A stretch of 64,000 nucleotides of DNA. Source: an uncultured bacterium. GTDB lineage: Bacteria; Bacteroidota; Bacteroidia; Bacteroidales; Bacteroidaceae. The position numbers were made by a program, and so were the translations under genes. Shown in pieces: positions 37,955 to 47,113 of the stretch (position 1 is the stretch's first letter; every line of letters begins with the position of its first letter). The stretch spans positions 5,352 through 69,351 of the forward strand of contig CAJMQU010000024.1 of NCBI GenBank assembly GCA_905215555.1, written 5' to 3'. The notes beneath the pieces were generated by a model. That model saw only the letters and a list, made by a program, of their open reading frames with translations, was not told the DNA's origin and searched no databases.

Positions 37955-40216
37955 ATGAAGAACAAACTCTGCATGCTGTTGCTGGCTACGGGGATCGGAT
38001 TGTTTTCTTGTGCAGAAAAGGAACTTCCGAAAGAATATACCGATAGCGTAAATGTATTTATAGGAACAGGAGGACATGGACATACTTTTCCCGGTGCTAC
38101 TTTACCTCATGGAATGGTACAGTTAAGTCCCGACACCCGTCTCTTTGGCTGGGATGCCTGTTCAGGCTATTATTATGATGATACTTCTATTATGGGGTTC
38201 AGTCATACTCATCTTAGCGGAACCGGTATCGGCGATTATGGCGATATACTTTTTATGCCGGTAGTAGGAGAGAAACCTCTGATTGCCGGAACGGCAGAAA
38301 ATCCGGACGAAGGTTATCGTTCCCGTTTCTCGCATGAGCAAGAAAGTGCCCGTCCGGGATATTATCAGGTTTTGTTGCAGGATGATTCCATCAATGTGGA
38401 ACTGACAGCTACTTTGCGTGCCGGATTGCATCGGTATACCTATCCCAAGGCAAGTGATGCCCGCCTGATTCTTGATATGGAACCTACCATTCACGGACAT
38501 CAGCACCCCGTTACCCAAGTCCGTGTTGTGAACGACTCTACTATAGCCGGAATGAAATATACGAAAGGCTGGGCTAAACATCACTATGTGTATTTCTATG
38601 CCGTATTTTCAAAGCCCTTTGACTATAAGTTGTACTCAGGAACCGAATACCAGCCGGATAGTACCTCTGTTATCGTCAATACGGCAAAAGCAGTGATGAC
38701 TTTCAGGGATATTGCTGCGGATGGGCGTGTGTTGGTTAAAGTCGGCATTTCGAGTGTGGATGAAGAAGGTGCGAAGCGGAACATGGAGGCTGAAATTCCG
38801 GATTGGAATTTTGAAAGAGTAGCGCAGCAGGCGAATACAGCCTGGAATGAAACCTTAGGCAAGATTGATATTGAAACTCCGGACAATGACAACCGTACTG
38901 TTTTCTATACTTCCTTGTATCATGCATTCATACAGCCAAGTCTGGCATCGGATGTAGACGGTCGTTATCGTACCATGGGGCATGAGATAAAGCAAGATAC
39001 TTCTTATACCAATTATACGGTGTTCTCTTTGTGGGATACCTTCCGTGCGGCTCATCCGCTTTACACGATTGTAACGCCGGAACAGAACCAGGCATTTATC
39101 CGTTCGTTGCTTCGCAAATATGATGAGTCGGGTATTCTGCCTAAGTGGGAGTTGGCTTCCAATGAAACCGGAACGATGATCGGTTATCATGCTGTTTCTG
39201 TTATTGCAGACGCCATGATGAAGAAACAATGTGATTTTGATGTGAAGAAAGCATTGGAAGCCTGTATACGTTCTTCGGTATATGACACTACCGGCATTAC
39301 ACCTATGATGGATCGTCAGATACTTTATGGAAGATTGATGTCGCCTGCCATTAAATATAAAAATGAGTTAGGCTATATTCCTTGTGATAAAGTGGGCGGT
39401 TCCGTTTCGCAGGGTTTGGAGTTTGCCTATAATGACTGGCTGATTGCACAGATGATGAAGGAATATAACCGTAAAGACATGTATGATAAATACATGAAGT
39501 TGTCAAAGAATTATCAGTATTATTTTGATCCGGAAACGAAGCTGATGCGTGGCAAGTTGAGTGACGGGAACTGGATCACTCCTTTTGATCCTTCCTCAGT
39601 GCAACGCCCCAGTAATTATGTGGAAGGTAATGCCTGGCAATGGGCATGGTTTGTGCCACAGGACGTGGATGGATTAATGGAGTTGGTGGGCGGCAAAGAG
39701 GCATTTGAAGCACATCTGGATACGCTGTTTACCACAAGTTCCGAACTGACCGGTGATCCGGATGCGGCTGCCGATGTGACGGGGATGATCGGGCAATATG
39801 CACATGGCAACGAACCGAGCCATCATATTCCTTATCTTTATAATTATGCCGGTGCACCCCGCAAGACGCAAGCTTTGGTAGATCATATTCTTCGTACGCT
39901 TTATCATAACGATCCTGACGGACTCTCCGGAAATGAAGACGTGGGACAAATGTCGGCTTGGTATGCACTCAGTTCTATGGGGTTCTATTCATTCTGCCCG
40001 GGTCGTCCGGTTTATGAAATTGGCCGTCCTTTGTTTGATAAGGTAACCATTCATTTGAGTAACGGAAAAGATTTTGTGATCCGTACAAAGAATAATAGCG
40101 TAGAAAATAAGTATATTCGCTCCATGAAACTGAACGGTGAAGAATTGAGAGAACCGAGATTTTCTCATTTCGACCTGATGGAAGGTGGTGAACTTGTATT
40201 AGAAATGGAAAAATAG
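37955..40216 (+). CDS. GH92 alpha-mannosidase lipoprotein
   Basis: The 753-residue protein carries a lipobox ending at Cys19 (GIGLFSCAEK) and the complete GH92 signature: VNVFIGTGGHGHTFPGATLPHGM at the start, GFSHTHLSGTGI, HGNEPSHHIPYLYNY and GNEDVGQMSAWYALSSMG, the latter including the Ca-site and general-base Asp. GH92 enzymes are Ca-dependent inverting exo-alpha-mannosidases (1,2-, 1,3-, 1,4- or 1,6-). The lipoprotein signal suggests membrane anchoring. It lies 29 bases after the heparinase-like gene and 7 before the GH3 gene. It is the clearest evidence that the target glycan contains alpha-mannose. Confidence 0.95.
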   Translation: MKNKLCMLLLATGIGLFSCAEKELPKEYTDSVNVFIGTGGHGHTFPGATLPHGMVQLSPDTRLFGWDACSGYYYDDTSIMGFSHTHLSGTGIGDYGDILFMPVVGEKPLIAGTAENPDEGYRSRFSHEQESARPGYYQVLLQDDSINVELTATLRAGLHRYTYPKASDARLILDMEPTIHGHQHPVTQVRVVNDSTIAGMKYTKGWAKHHYVYFYAVFSKPFDYKLYSGTEYQPDSTSVIVNTAKAVMTFRDIAADGRVLVKVGISSVDEEGAKRNMEAEIPDWNFERVAQQANTAWNETLGKIDIETPDNDNRTVFYTSLYHAFIQPSLASDVDGRYRTMGHEIKQDTSYTNYTVFSLWDTFRAAHPLYTIVTPEQNQAFIRSLLRKYDESGILPKWELASNETGTMIGYHAVSVIADAMMKKQCDFDVKKALEACIRSSVYDTTGITPMMDRQILYGRLMSPAIKYKNELGYIPCDKVGGSVSQGLEFAYNDWLIAQMMKEYNRKDMYDKYMKLSKNYQYYFDPETKLMRGKLSDGNWITPFDPSSVQRPSNYVEGNAWQWAWFVPQDVDGLMELVGGKEAFEAHLDTLFTTSSELTGDPDAAADVTGMIGQYAHGNEPSHHIPYLYNYAGAPRKTQALVDHILRTLYHNDPDGLSGNEDVGQMSAWYALSSMGFYSFCPGRPVYEIGRPLFDKVTIHLSNGKDFVIRTKNNSVENKYIRSMKLNGEELREPRFSHFDLMEGGELVLEMEK

Positions 40217-40223
40217 AAATGCT

Positions 40224-42584
40224 ATGAAAAGAAGAATCGCTTTATGCATTGCTGTATCGCTTTGCGCTGGCATGTATGCGGGGAATCCCCCCGGTATATA
40301 TAAGAAAGGCTGGATTGATTTTAATAAAAACGGGGTGATGGATGTCTATGAAGACCCATCGGCACCTTTGGAGGCAAGAGTCAAAGACTTGTTGTCGCAG
40401 ATGACAATGGAGGAAAAGACTTGCCAGATGGCTACGTTGTATGGCTCAGGTCGTGTACTGAAAGACTCCCTGCCCACAGAGCAATGGAAAAATGAAATCT
40501 GGAAAGACGGTATAGCGAACATAGACGAGCAGGCCAATGGCTTGGGGAAATTCGGTTCTTCTTTGTCCTATCCTTATGTGAATAGTGTAGAGAACCGACA
40601 GGCCATCCAACGCTGGTTTGTAGAACAAACCCGCCTTGGGATACCTGTTGACTTTACCAATGAAGGTATTCGTGGGCTTTGCCATGACCGGGCTACCATG
40701 TTTCCGGCACAGTGTGGACAGGGTGCTACCTGGAATAAGGAACTGATCAGTGAAATAGCCAAGGTTACGGCCGAAGAGGCGAAAGCGCTGGGCTATACCA
40801 ACATCTATTCCCCTATTCTGGATATTGCACAAGATCCCCGTTGGGGACGCGTAGTGGAGTGTTACGGCGAAGACCCTTTCCTGGTGGGAGAACTTGGAAA
40901 GCGGATGATCAAAGGGCTTCAGGCAGAAGGACTTGTTTCCACTCCCAAGCATTTTGCCGTATATAGTATTCCTGTTGGAGGACGTGATGCCGGTACCCGT
41001 ACCGATCCGCATGTAGCTCCCCGTGAGATGAGGACGCTTTATATAGAACCCTTCCGCAAGGCTTTTTGTGAAGCCGGGGCATTGGGAGTTATGAGTTCTT
41101 ATAATGATTATGACGGCGAACCGATTACGGGCAGTTATCATTTCCTGACAGAGATACTTCGCCATGAGTGGGGATTTAAAGGGTATGTGGTTTCGGATAG
41201 TGAAGCGGTGGAGTTTCTCTATTCCAAGCATAACGTAGCTGCCAATGCTGTGGATGGAGCTGCCCAGGTGATAAACGCCGGGCTGAATGTACGTACTAAT
41301 TTTACTCTGCCCGAGAATTTCATTCGTCCGCTTCGCCAGGCTATCAGCGAGGGCAAAGTATCGGAACAAACTATTGATAGTCGTGTAGCGGATGTGTTGC
41401 GGGTAAAATTCATGATGGGTCTGTTTGATAATCCTTATAAGGGTGATGCAAAGAAACCGGAAAAGGTGGTACATAGCAAGGAACATCAGGCGGTATCCAT
41501 GAGGGCTGCATTAGAGTCCATTGTCTTATTGAAGAATGAGAATAATATCCTGCCACTCTCCAAGAGTACTAAAAAGGTGGCGGTGATTGGTCCGAATGCT
41601 GCTGAAGTTGACAACCTGATTTGCCGTTATGGCCCTGCCAATGCTCCGATAAAAACAGTATATCAGGGTATTAAGGATTATTTGCCCGATGCGGACGTTC
41701 GCTATGCAAAGGGAGCCGACATTATTGATAAGTACTTTCCGGAAAGCGAACTCTACGATGTACCTTTAGATAAGGATGAACAGGCTATGATAGATGAGGC
41801 TGTTGCTTTGGCTAAAGAATCGGATGTAGCTATCATGGTGCTGGGAGGAAACGAGAAAACAGTGCGTGAAGAGTATTCTCGTACTAATCTGGATCTGTGC
41901 GGACGGCAGGAGAAACTGTTGCAGGCTGTGTATGCCACCGGAAAGCCTGTTGTCCTGCTGTTGGTGGATGGACGTGCCGCCACTATCAATTGGGCTGAAC
42001 GTTATATTCCGGGCATCGTACATGCCTGGTTCCCCGGAGAATTTATGGGTGATGCAGTAGCGAAAGTTCTTTTCGGTGATTATAATCCGGGAGGCAAACT
42101 GGCGGTGACTTTCCCCCGTTCGGTGGGACAGATACCTTTCGCTTTTCCTTTTAAACCGGGCTCTGACTCTAAAGGTTTCGTTCGCGTGACGGGGACTCTT
42201 TATCCTTTCGGATATGGTCTGAGTTATACCACTTTTGCCTATAATGATTTGAAGATAGAAAATCCGGTGATAGGCGTACAAGGTTCTGTGAAACTGAGTT
42301 GTAAAGTGAAGAATACCGGTAAGGTGGCCGGTGATGAAGTCGTTCAGCTTTATCTGCATGATGAGATGAGTTCTGTGACTACTTATGTGAAGGTTTTACG
42401 CGGTTTCGAACGTGTTCATCTGGAACCGGGAGAAGAAAAAACTGTTAATTTCATGCTTACTCCCCAGGAGTTAGGCTTGTGGAATAAGGATAATCATTTT
42501 GTAGTAGAACCGGGGACATTTGCCGTAATGGTGGGAAGTTCCTCACAGGATATCCGGTTACAGGACAAGTTTGAAGTGAAATAG
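40224..42584 (+). CDS. GH3 beta-glycosidase, second copy (no PA14)
   Basis: The 786-residue secreted protein (signal peptide 1-20) opens with a Ca-site-like stretch WIDFNKNGVMDVYED, followed by the GH3 barrel with ILDIAQDPRWGRVVECYGEDP and the nucleophile motif YVVSDSEAV (Asp325), the alpha/beta C-terminal domain, and a fibronectin-III-like domain (about 680-780). It lacks the PA14 insert of the first GH3 (21990-24587) and belongs to a different branch. It probably removes terminal beta-glucose or xylose. The start at 40224 is chosen because the nearby ATG at 40219 is immediately followed by TGA. It is the last gene of the PUL and is followed by a hairpin terminator. Confidence 0.93.
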   Translation: MKRRIALCIAVSLCAGMYAGNPPGIYKKGWIDFNKNGVMDVYEDPSAPLEARVKDLLSQMTMEEKTCQMATLYGSGRVLKDSLPTEQWKNEIWKDGIANIDEQANGLGKFGSSLSYPYVNSVENRQAIQRWFVEQTRLGIPVDFTNEGIRGLCHDRATMFPAQCGQGATWNKELISEIAKVTAEEAKALGYTNIYSPILDIAQDPRWGRVVECYGEDPFLVGELGKRMIKGLQAEGLVSTPKHFAVYSIPVGGRDAGTRTDPHVAPREMRTLYIEPFRKAFCEAGALGVMSSYNDYDGEPITGSYHFLTEILRHEWGFKGYVVSDSEAVEFLYSKHNVAANAVDGAAQVINAGLNVRTNFTLPENFIRPLRQAISEGKVSEQTIDSRVADVLRVKFMMGLFDNPYKGDAKKPEKVVHSKEHQAVSMRAALESIVLLKNENNILPLSKSTKKVAVIGPNAAEVDNLICRYGPANAPIKTVYQGIKDYLPDADVRYAKGADIIDKYFPESELYDVPLDKDEQAMIDEAVALAKESDVAIMVLGGNEKTVREEYSRTNLDLCGRQEKLLQAVYATGKPVVLLLVDGRAATINWAERYIPGIVHAWFPGEFMGDAVAKVLFGDYNPGGKLAVTFPRSVGQIPFAFPFKPGSDSKGFVRVTGTLYPFGYGLSYTTFAYNDLKIENPVIGVQGSVKLSCKVKNTGKVAGDEVVQLYLHDEMSSVTTYVKVLRGFERVHLEPGEEKTVNFMLTPQELGLWNKDNHFVVEPGTFAVMVGSSSQDIRLQDKFEVK

Positions 42585-42600
42585 TTCATAAACATATTAT

Positions 42601-42627
42601 GAGGGGACTTAGTGGCCCCTCTTTTTT
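42601..42627 (+). terminator. Terminator at the end of the PUL
   Basis: GAGGGG (42601-42606) and CCCCTC (42616-42621) form a G+C-rich stem followed by six T. The 3' half lies inside the last codons of the converging EamA gene, so the two genes end on each other. Confidence 0.8.
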
Positions 42628-43550
42628 ATCGGTAATCTTGGGAAGAGTTTTCTGAACCGCACTAACTGAGTAGTGATATTGCTTCCGGCTATAATGAACG
42701 TCACAGCCAGGATAATCAGCAATATTCCGAAACTTAATCGGACAGTCAGAGCTTCCCCGAAGATTGTCACTCCGAAGAAAACAGCCGTAACAGGCTCCAA
42801 AGCCCCAAGAATCGCTGTCGGGGTAGAACCTATATACTGAATGGCCTGTGTGGTACAGAGAAATGATATAGCCGTTGGGAAGACTGCCAGTGCTATCAGA
42901 TTACCCCATAAATACCACTTATCAACAATATGCAGGCTTTGCCCGAAATCTACGCGGACCAAAAAGAGGGATAATCCGAAAAGCAGTACATAGAAAGTCA
43001 CTTTCAGGGTTGCCACATCTTTCAGCATCGGGCGGTTCACGCCTACAATATAGATGGCGTAGGAGAGGGCCGAAGCCATAACCAGACTGACACCAACCAG
43101 ACTGAGAGTAGTACCGTCACCGCCTTTGTAGAGCAGCCCGATGCCGCTTAACGCCAGGAAGATACATAAAACCGTCTGTAGCGTTATCTTCTCCTTAAAG
43201 ACAAATGCCATAATCAGCGCTACCAGAATAGGATAGACAAACAGTATGGTGGACGCAATGCCGGCTTCCATATAATTATAACTCTGAAACAAAGTCAGGG
43301 AAGAGATAGCGACCAACCAGCCCAGTATAATGAGCGGCAACACTTCTTTCCGTTTCAGTTTGAAGCTTCTTCCCCGGGCTTTGAGCATAATACCCAATAT
43401 TGGGATGGCAAACAAATATCTGAAAAAGAGTACTGAATCCGGGTCCATACCCTCCTTGTAAAGGGGGAGGGTGAAGAGGGGATTCATTCCGTAAGTGGCA
43501 GCGGCAACGGCTCCCAATATATAGCCTTTTACTTTCGCATTCATAAGCAT
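42609..43550 (-). CDS. EamA/DMT-superfamily transporter
   Basis: The 313-residue protein has ten predicted transmembrane segments arranged as two EamA repeats (about 10-145 and 155-290); the second repeat contains LGALEPVTAVFFGVTIFGEALT, a typical block of drug/metabolite transporters of the RhaT/EamA group. Members export or import small metabolites; the substrate is unknown. It is monocistronic, with its own -7 box at 43577-43584, and has a short cytoplasmic basic tail (RFRKLFPRLPIKKRGH). It is not obviously linked with the PUL. Confidence 0.9.
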   Translation of the reverse strand: MLMNAKVKGYILGAVAAATYGMNPLFTLPLYKEGMDPDSVLFFRYLFAIPILGIMLKARGRSFKLKRKEVLPLIILGWLVAISSLTLFQSYNYMEAGIASTILFVYPILVALIMAFVFKEKITLQTVLCIFLALSGIGLLYKGGDGTTLSLVGVSLVMASALSYAIYIVGVNRPMLKDVATLKVTFYVLLFGLSLFLVRVDFGQSLHIVDKWYLWGNLIALAVFPTAISFLCTTQAIQYIGSTPTAILGALEPVTAVFFGVTIFGEALTVRLSFGILLIILAVTFIIAGSNITTQLVRFRKLFPRLPIKKRGH

Positions 43551-43576
43551 TGATATTGATCTTTTCTTTTGGGCTG

Positions 43577-43584
43577 CAAAGGTA
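43577..43584 (-). promoter_or_regulatory. -7 box of the EamA transporter gene
   Basis: The minus strand reads TACCTTTG, a full match to TAnnTTTG, 27 bases before the start codon. A -33 TTG is not obvious. Confidence 0.6.
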
Positions 43585-44062
43585 GGTCTTCTTTTATGAA
43601 AGTGCTGTTATTATCTTGCAATTTCTTTTAATGACTTCGTAAATTGCTCTCTGTCTATCAGAATAACATCTCCGTTTCTCACCTTTTGCTTTTGCAGTGC
43701 TCTATGTTTTGCTTAATCTTCTTTACGAAATTTTCCATCCGTATTCAGCGCATTCATAACTTTCGGCCGGTCTTGGTGAAACCCAACCCGGAGTTTGAAT
43801 AGCGAATTACAATTGTCTTGGAAAGACAATGTAGTTAATATTAAAAATGATAAAATGAAAAACCTGTCTGAATAGAAATACTCAAATGAAAGAAATTAGC
43901 CTGTGGTTTGTGAGGCTAATATTAAGTGATAACAAATTTAAGAATTGTGCCCAAAATCGTTGCTTTTAGAATTCGGATGCCAATGTAGTGTTTGTCTTTA
44001 TAATAGGTATCGTGCTGGGGAGAAAGTTACTGAGCAAACTTTATCAACGGATATAGCGTATT

Positions 44063-44282
44063 TCACTATAGGACTGAGCATTTATCAGTCCCGGACTGAA
44101 AGGTCAAAACATCCCTATCTTATCGCTGAAAACACCCGGATGTTTTACCCAAAAACATCCGGGTGTTATAGGGTAAAACATCCCCATGTTTTGGGTGAAA
44201 ACATCCGGGTGTTTTGGGTATTCAGTCCCGGAGTGTTGGATGCTCAGTTACGGAGTGTTATGTGCTCACTCATAAAGTGCTG
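44063..44282. repeat. Array 3: about ten degenerate units, 22-23 bp period
   Basis: The words ACATCC/ACACCC start at 44109, 44132, 44155, 44178 and 44201, exactly 23 bases apart. At the edges GGACTGA (44071, 44093), GGAGTGTT (44230, 44252) and TTCAGT/CTCAGT/CTCACT (44221, 44243, 44265) repeat every 22 bases. The unit at 44129-44146 is the exact reverse complement of that at 44198-44215 (18 bp). Most units are palindromes with G-T wobble at the centre. It lies upstream-antiparallel to the end of the repeat-protein gene. Confidence 0.88.
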
Positions 44283-44289
44283 TGACCTA

Positions 44290-45279
44290 TCAGAATATAT
44301 ATTGTACCCCAAATTGGTATCCTATATATAATTGTTGTAATCTTGTAGAACCCTCCTTCTTCCATAATGAATGATTAGGGAATATTTTATGGTTATTGAT
44401 ATCCTTTGTCTCCATATAGTTGATACCTACTCCCGCAAATAACTCAATGTGTTTTCCGATTCTGAAGGCCGGAATCAGCGAATAGCCTCCATTCAATACA
44501 GGCTCGTCCGAATCATTGCCAATAGCCGAGAATTTAAGCTCATTATTGATTCTGAACCAGGGAGTGACAGGAATGTGTGCACCAAATCCGCCTTCAGTTA
44601 CCAATGAGTTATTGCTGGTTTTATGATTATAGCCCACACCTATTATACCATAAGTATATTTACCACCCGAGCGGAATGATGCCACCGTGCTTCCTATGGC
44701 ATCATAAGTAACAGCAACTCCCATCTCACCATTCTTAATGATGTTGATCAGTCCGATAGGGCAATCACTATTCTCAGCTATATTCACCAATCCTGAAAAC
44801 TGGACGCCTCTTACGTTCTTTGCAATATTGACCAATCCTGCAAATTGAACACCCGTCACATCTTTTGCAATATTAGTCAACCCTGAGAACTGGAAGCCTT
44901 TCATCTCCGAGGCAGTATTTGCCAATCCTCCCAGTTGGAAACCGCTAAAGCTGTTCTTATTTATATTGACTAATCCTGCAACCTGTAATCCTTGCCCGTC
45001 ATTTCCTACATAATTTGACACTCCTGCCCATTGAAGGCCTTTTGCATCATTGAGGATAATGTTCGAGAGTCCTCCCCAAGTGAGTAATTCCTCATTTTGG
45101 GAAACACCTATCAATAAATTGAGGGAGACTTGATTGGTATACTCCGATGCATGCATCCCGTTAGTGCTCAGAGGTGGCACAAAGCTCAACTGAAAGGCCG
45201 ACTTCTTGTTCTCGTCTGTTTGGGCGGATAATGTACTATAAGCCAATGCACATAGTATTAATACTAGAATTTTCTTCAT
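44290..45279 (-). CDS. Secreted/outer-membrane protein with 15-16-residue GxQxxGLxNI repeats
   Basis: The 329-residue protein has a signal peptide (1-20) and six tandem repeats at residues 81-172 of the type GVQFAGLVNIAKNVR, as in the LA_2272-type surface repeat family. The C-terminal part (about 185-329) alternates polar and hydrophobic residues and ends in GYQFGVQYIF with a terminal Phe, the mark of an outer-membrane beta-barrel. The function of this family is not known; the repeats probably form a stacked beta structure. It is monocistronic with a -7 box at 45335-45342 and ends about 8 bases from array 3. Confidence 0.75.
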   Translation of the reverse strand: MKKILVLILCALAYSTLSAQTDENKKSAFQLSFVPPLSTNGMHASEYTNQVSLNLLIGVSQNEELLTWGGLSNIILNDAKGLQWAGVSNYVGNDGQGLQVAGLVNINKNSFSGFQLGGLANTASEMKGFQFSGLTNIAKDVTGVQFAGLVNIAKNVRGVQFSGLVNIAENSDCPIGLINIIKNGEMGVAVTYDAIGSTVASFRSGGKYTYGIIGVGYNHKTSNNSLVTEGGFGAHIPVTPWFRINNELKFSAIGNDSDEPVLNGGYSLIPAFRIGKHIELFAGVGINYMETKDINNHKIFPNHSLWKKEGSTRLQQLYIGYQFGVQYIF

Positions 45280-45334
45280 CTTTTTGTTTTTCTTCGTTAT
45301 TAATCTTTTTATTTCACTCTTTTAATTCCGGCAA

Positions 45335-45342
45335 CAAAGGTA
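45335..45342 (-). promoter_or_regulatory. -7 box of the repeat-protein gene
   Basis: The minus strand reads TACCTTTG, a full match to TAnnTTTG, 56 bases upstream of the start codon. Confidence 0.6.
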
Positions 45343-45500
45343 AGCAGAATTAGTTTCTCATCGGGAGTTTGTAGACCAACCTTCCTGTTTCTGATGACGA
45401 AATAGAGTCAAAAAGAGACAAACTTAACAATGGGAGTCCGGTTCATTTGTGTTCGGCCCTTGCAGTATACTAAATCAATTGTGTGGTTTATTGTAAATAT

Positions 45501-45574
45501 GTAACTGATTACATGTTTTTGTCGAAACATTTGGTGGTATTATCAGAACTCTTTATGTTTTTGTAATCAATTAC
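45501..45574. promoter_or_regulatory. Pair of related palindromes, candidate MarR operators
   Basis: GTAACTGATTAC (45501-45512) and GTAATCAATTAC (45563-45574) share GTAA-N4-TTAC and lie 62 bases apart, the second 27 bases before the start of a MarR-domain protein. MarR regulators often bind such dyads and repress their own gene; autoregulation here is inference. Confidence 0.5.
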
Positions 45575-45601
45575 GTATCTAATAACGCAAATATAACTAA
45601 T

Positions 45602-46555
45602 ATGGATTTCTTTAATCAAACTGGCAAATTAGCCATTGGCAGCAGGCTAAGTATGCTGACCGATAAAATAACAATGGATGCCACATCAATCTATAAAATG
45701 TTCGGCGTAGATCTCAAACCAAAGTGGTTTCCGGTATTCTTTGTTTTATCCCGTGGAGAGGCGAGGACCATTACATCTATTGCAAGAGAAATCGGGCATT
45801 CCCACCCTTCGGTGAGCAATATTATTAAAGAGATGGTAGCCAAAGGGCTGGTGAAAGAGACAAAAGATAAGTCGGACGGCAGAAGAAACGTCGTGATGTT
45901 GTCTTCCAAAGGTAAAAGAATGTCCGACTCCTTTGCCGAGCAGTGTGTGGACGTGGCGGCTACCATTGAAGAAATAACCCGGCAGACCCGAAATGACTTG
46001 TGGAAAGCTATCGGGGAGTGGGAGGACTTGTTGGCGGAAAAGTCATTGTTGGAGCGAGTGAGAGAGGAGAAGAAAATAAGGGAAAGCAAGAATGTGAAGA
46101 TTGTGCCTTATGAATCCTGTTATCAGCCAGCCTTTAAGGCGCTTACGGAAGAATGGATTAGCGCCCACTGGAAAATGGAAGAAGCTGATATTAAAGCAGT
46201 GGAGCATCCGCAGGAATACATTTTGGATAAAGGTGGTCATATCTTTGTAGCTCTTTATAAGGATGAGCCGGTCGGTGTATGTGCTTTGTATAAACTGAAT
46301 GATTCTGTCTACGATTATGAGTTGGCAAAACTTGCTGTCAGTCCGAAGGTGCAAGGCAAGGGCATCGGAATATTACTGTGCGAAACCGTTATAAACAAAG
46401 CGGAAGAACTGGGTGGTAAGAAAATATTCTTAGAGAGCAACACTCTTTTGACGCCCGCCATTCACCTGTACCGGAAATTGGGTTTCAAGGAACTTGCGGA
46501 ATATTGTCCTGCGTATGAAAGAGGGGATATACAAATGGAATTATCGATAAAATAG
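45602..46555 (+). CDS. MarR-type regulator fused to a GNAT acetyltransferase
   Basis: The 317-residue protein has a winged-helix MarR domain (about 30-150; HSHPSVSNIIKEMVAKGLVKETKDKSDGRR is the recognition helix and wing) and a GNAT N-acetyltransferase domain (about 160-315) with the acetyl-CoA loop VSPKVQGKGIGILL and HLYRKLGF. It is cytoplasmic. Fusions of this kind are recurrent in bacteria; the acetyl acceptor is unknown and the DNA target probably includes the two dyads just upstream. It precedes the DUF3795 gene by 6 bases, so the two are likely one operon. Confidence 0.9.
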   Translation: MDFFNQTGKLAIGSRLSMLTDKITMDATSIYKMFGVDLKPKWFPVFFVLSRGEARTITSIAREIGHSHPSVSNIIKEMVAKGLVKETKDKSDGRRNVVMLSSKGKRMSDSFAEQCVDVAATIEEITRQTRNDLWKAIGEWEDLLAEKSLLERVREEKKIRESKNVKIVPYESCYQPAFKALTEEWISAHWKMEEADIKAVEHPQEYILDKGGHIFVALYKDEPVGVCALYKLNDSVYDYELAKLAVSPKVQGKGIGILLCETVINKAEELGGKKIFLESNTLLTPAIHLYRKLGFKELAEYCPAYERGDIQMELSIK

Positions 46556-46561
46556 GAAGTT

Positions 46562-47023
46562 ATGGGACAGATTAATAATGAATTTATAAAGAGCCGTGTT
46601 GCCCCTTGTGGTTTACATTGTGGAAAGTGTTTTGCTTTTGCTAATGGTGATATTCATATTCTCAGCAGCCAGTTAAAACAGGCATTGGGTAATTTTGATA
46701 TATATGCCGAGCGTTTTGTTGAGATGCTTAATGACCCCGTGTTTTCTAAATATCCGGACTTTAAATAGTTTTTAAGTAAATTGTCCGTGGCTTCCTGCCA
46801 GGGATGCAGAAAAGAAAAGTGTAAGTTGTTCAAAACCTGCAATGTTAGGACTTATAGTGAAGAAAAACAAGTTGATTTTTGTTTTCAATGCGCACAGTTT
46901 CCTTGTGATAATACAGGGTTTGATGAGCATCTATATAAGAGATTTGTAGTGATAAATAGACGAATGCGGGAAATCGGGGTGGAAAAGTACTATGAAGAAG
47001 TGAGGCTAGTGTCTCGTTATTAA
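46562..47023 (+). pseudogene. DUF3795 protein gene interrupted by an in-frame TAG
   Basis: The frame starts at 46562 (MGQINNEFIKSRVAPCGLHC), meets TAG at 46766-46768 after 68 residues, and goes on without a frame change to TAA at 47021-47023 (SCQGCRKEKCKLFKTCNVR, FCFQCAQFPC). Together the two parts form one complete Cys-rich DUF3795 protein of about 153 residues, a probable metal-binding protein of unknown role. The interrupting codon sits in DFK-stop-FLSKL, where a GAG to TAG change would explain it. It may be a true nonsense mutation, a sequencing error or readthrough. A TTG at 46781 could only give a headless product. Confidence 0.8.
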
Positions 47024-47113
47024 CTCTACTTTCCTTTTATATTGACGGCTACTTTATTCCAACTCCGCCCTCTTATAAAGAGTTGTCCTATATAGTCATT
47101 TTAGTATTTACTT

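Larger units (their letters stand above)
43551..44289. other. 739-base gap: promoter, possible gene relic, repeat array
   Basis: Next to the EamA promoter, the minus strand at about 43620-43830 reads two short protein-like stretches in different frames (KVRNGDVILIDREQFTKSL ending in a stop at 43617, and LFKLRVGFHQDRPKVMNAL upstream of it), which may be a decayed gene or a repeated intergenic element. A small hairpin ATTGTCTT/AAGACAAT lies at 43812-43830. From 44063 to 44282 the repeat array occupies the remainder. Confidence 0.45.
45280..45601. other. 322-base divergent control region between the repeat protein and the MarR-GNAT gene
   Basis: It carries the minus-strand -7 box at 45335-45342 and two related palindromes at 45501-45512 and 45563-45574. 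No plus-strand -7 box matching TAnnTTTG exactly was found, and no coding frame is supported. Confidence 0.5.

Noticed and set aside
44063..44282. CRISPR array
   Set aside because: Units are contiguous 22-23 bp with no unique spacers of typical 30-40 bp, and no cas genes are nearby.
43945..44331. A 128-codon plus-strand open frame across array 3
   Set aside because: It consists mainly of translated 22-23 bp repeats, has no recognisable domain and overlaps the end of the convincing gene 44290-45279.
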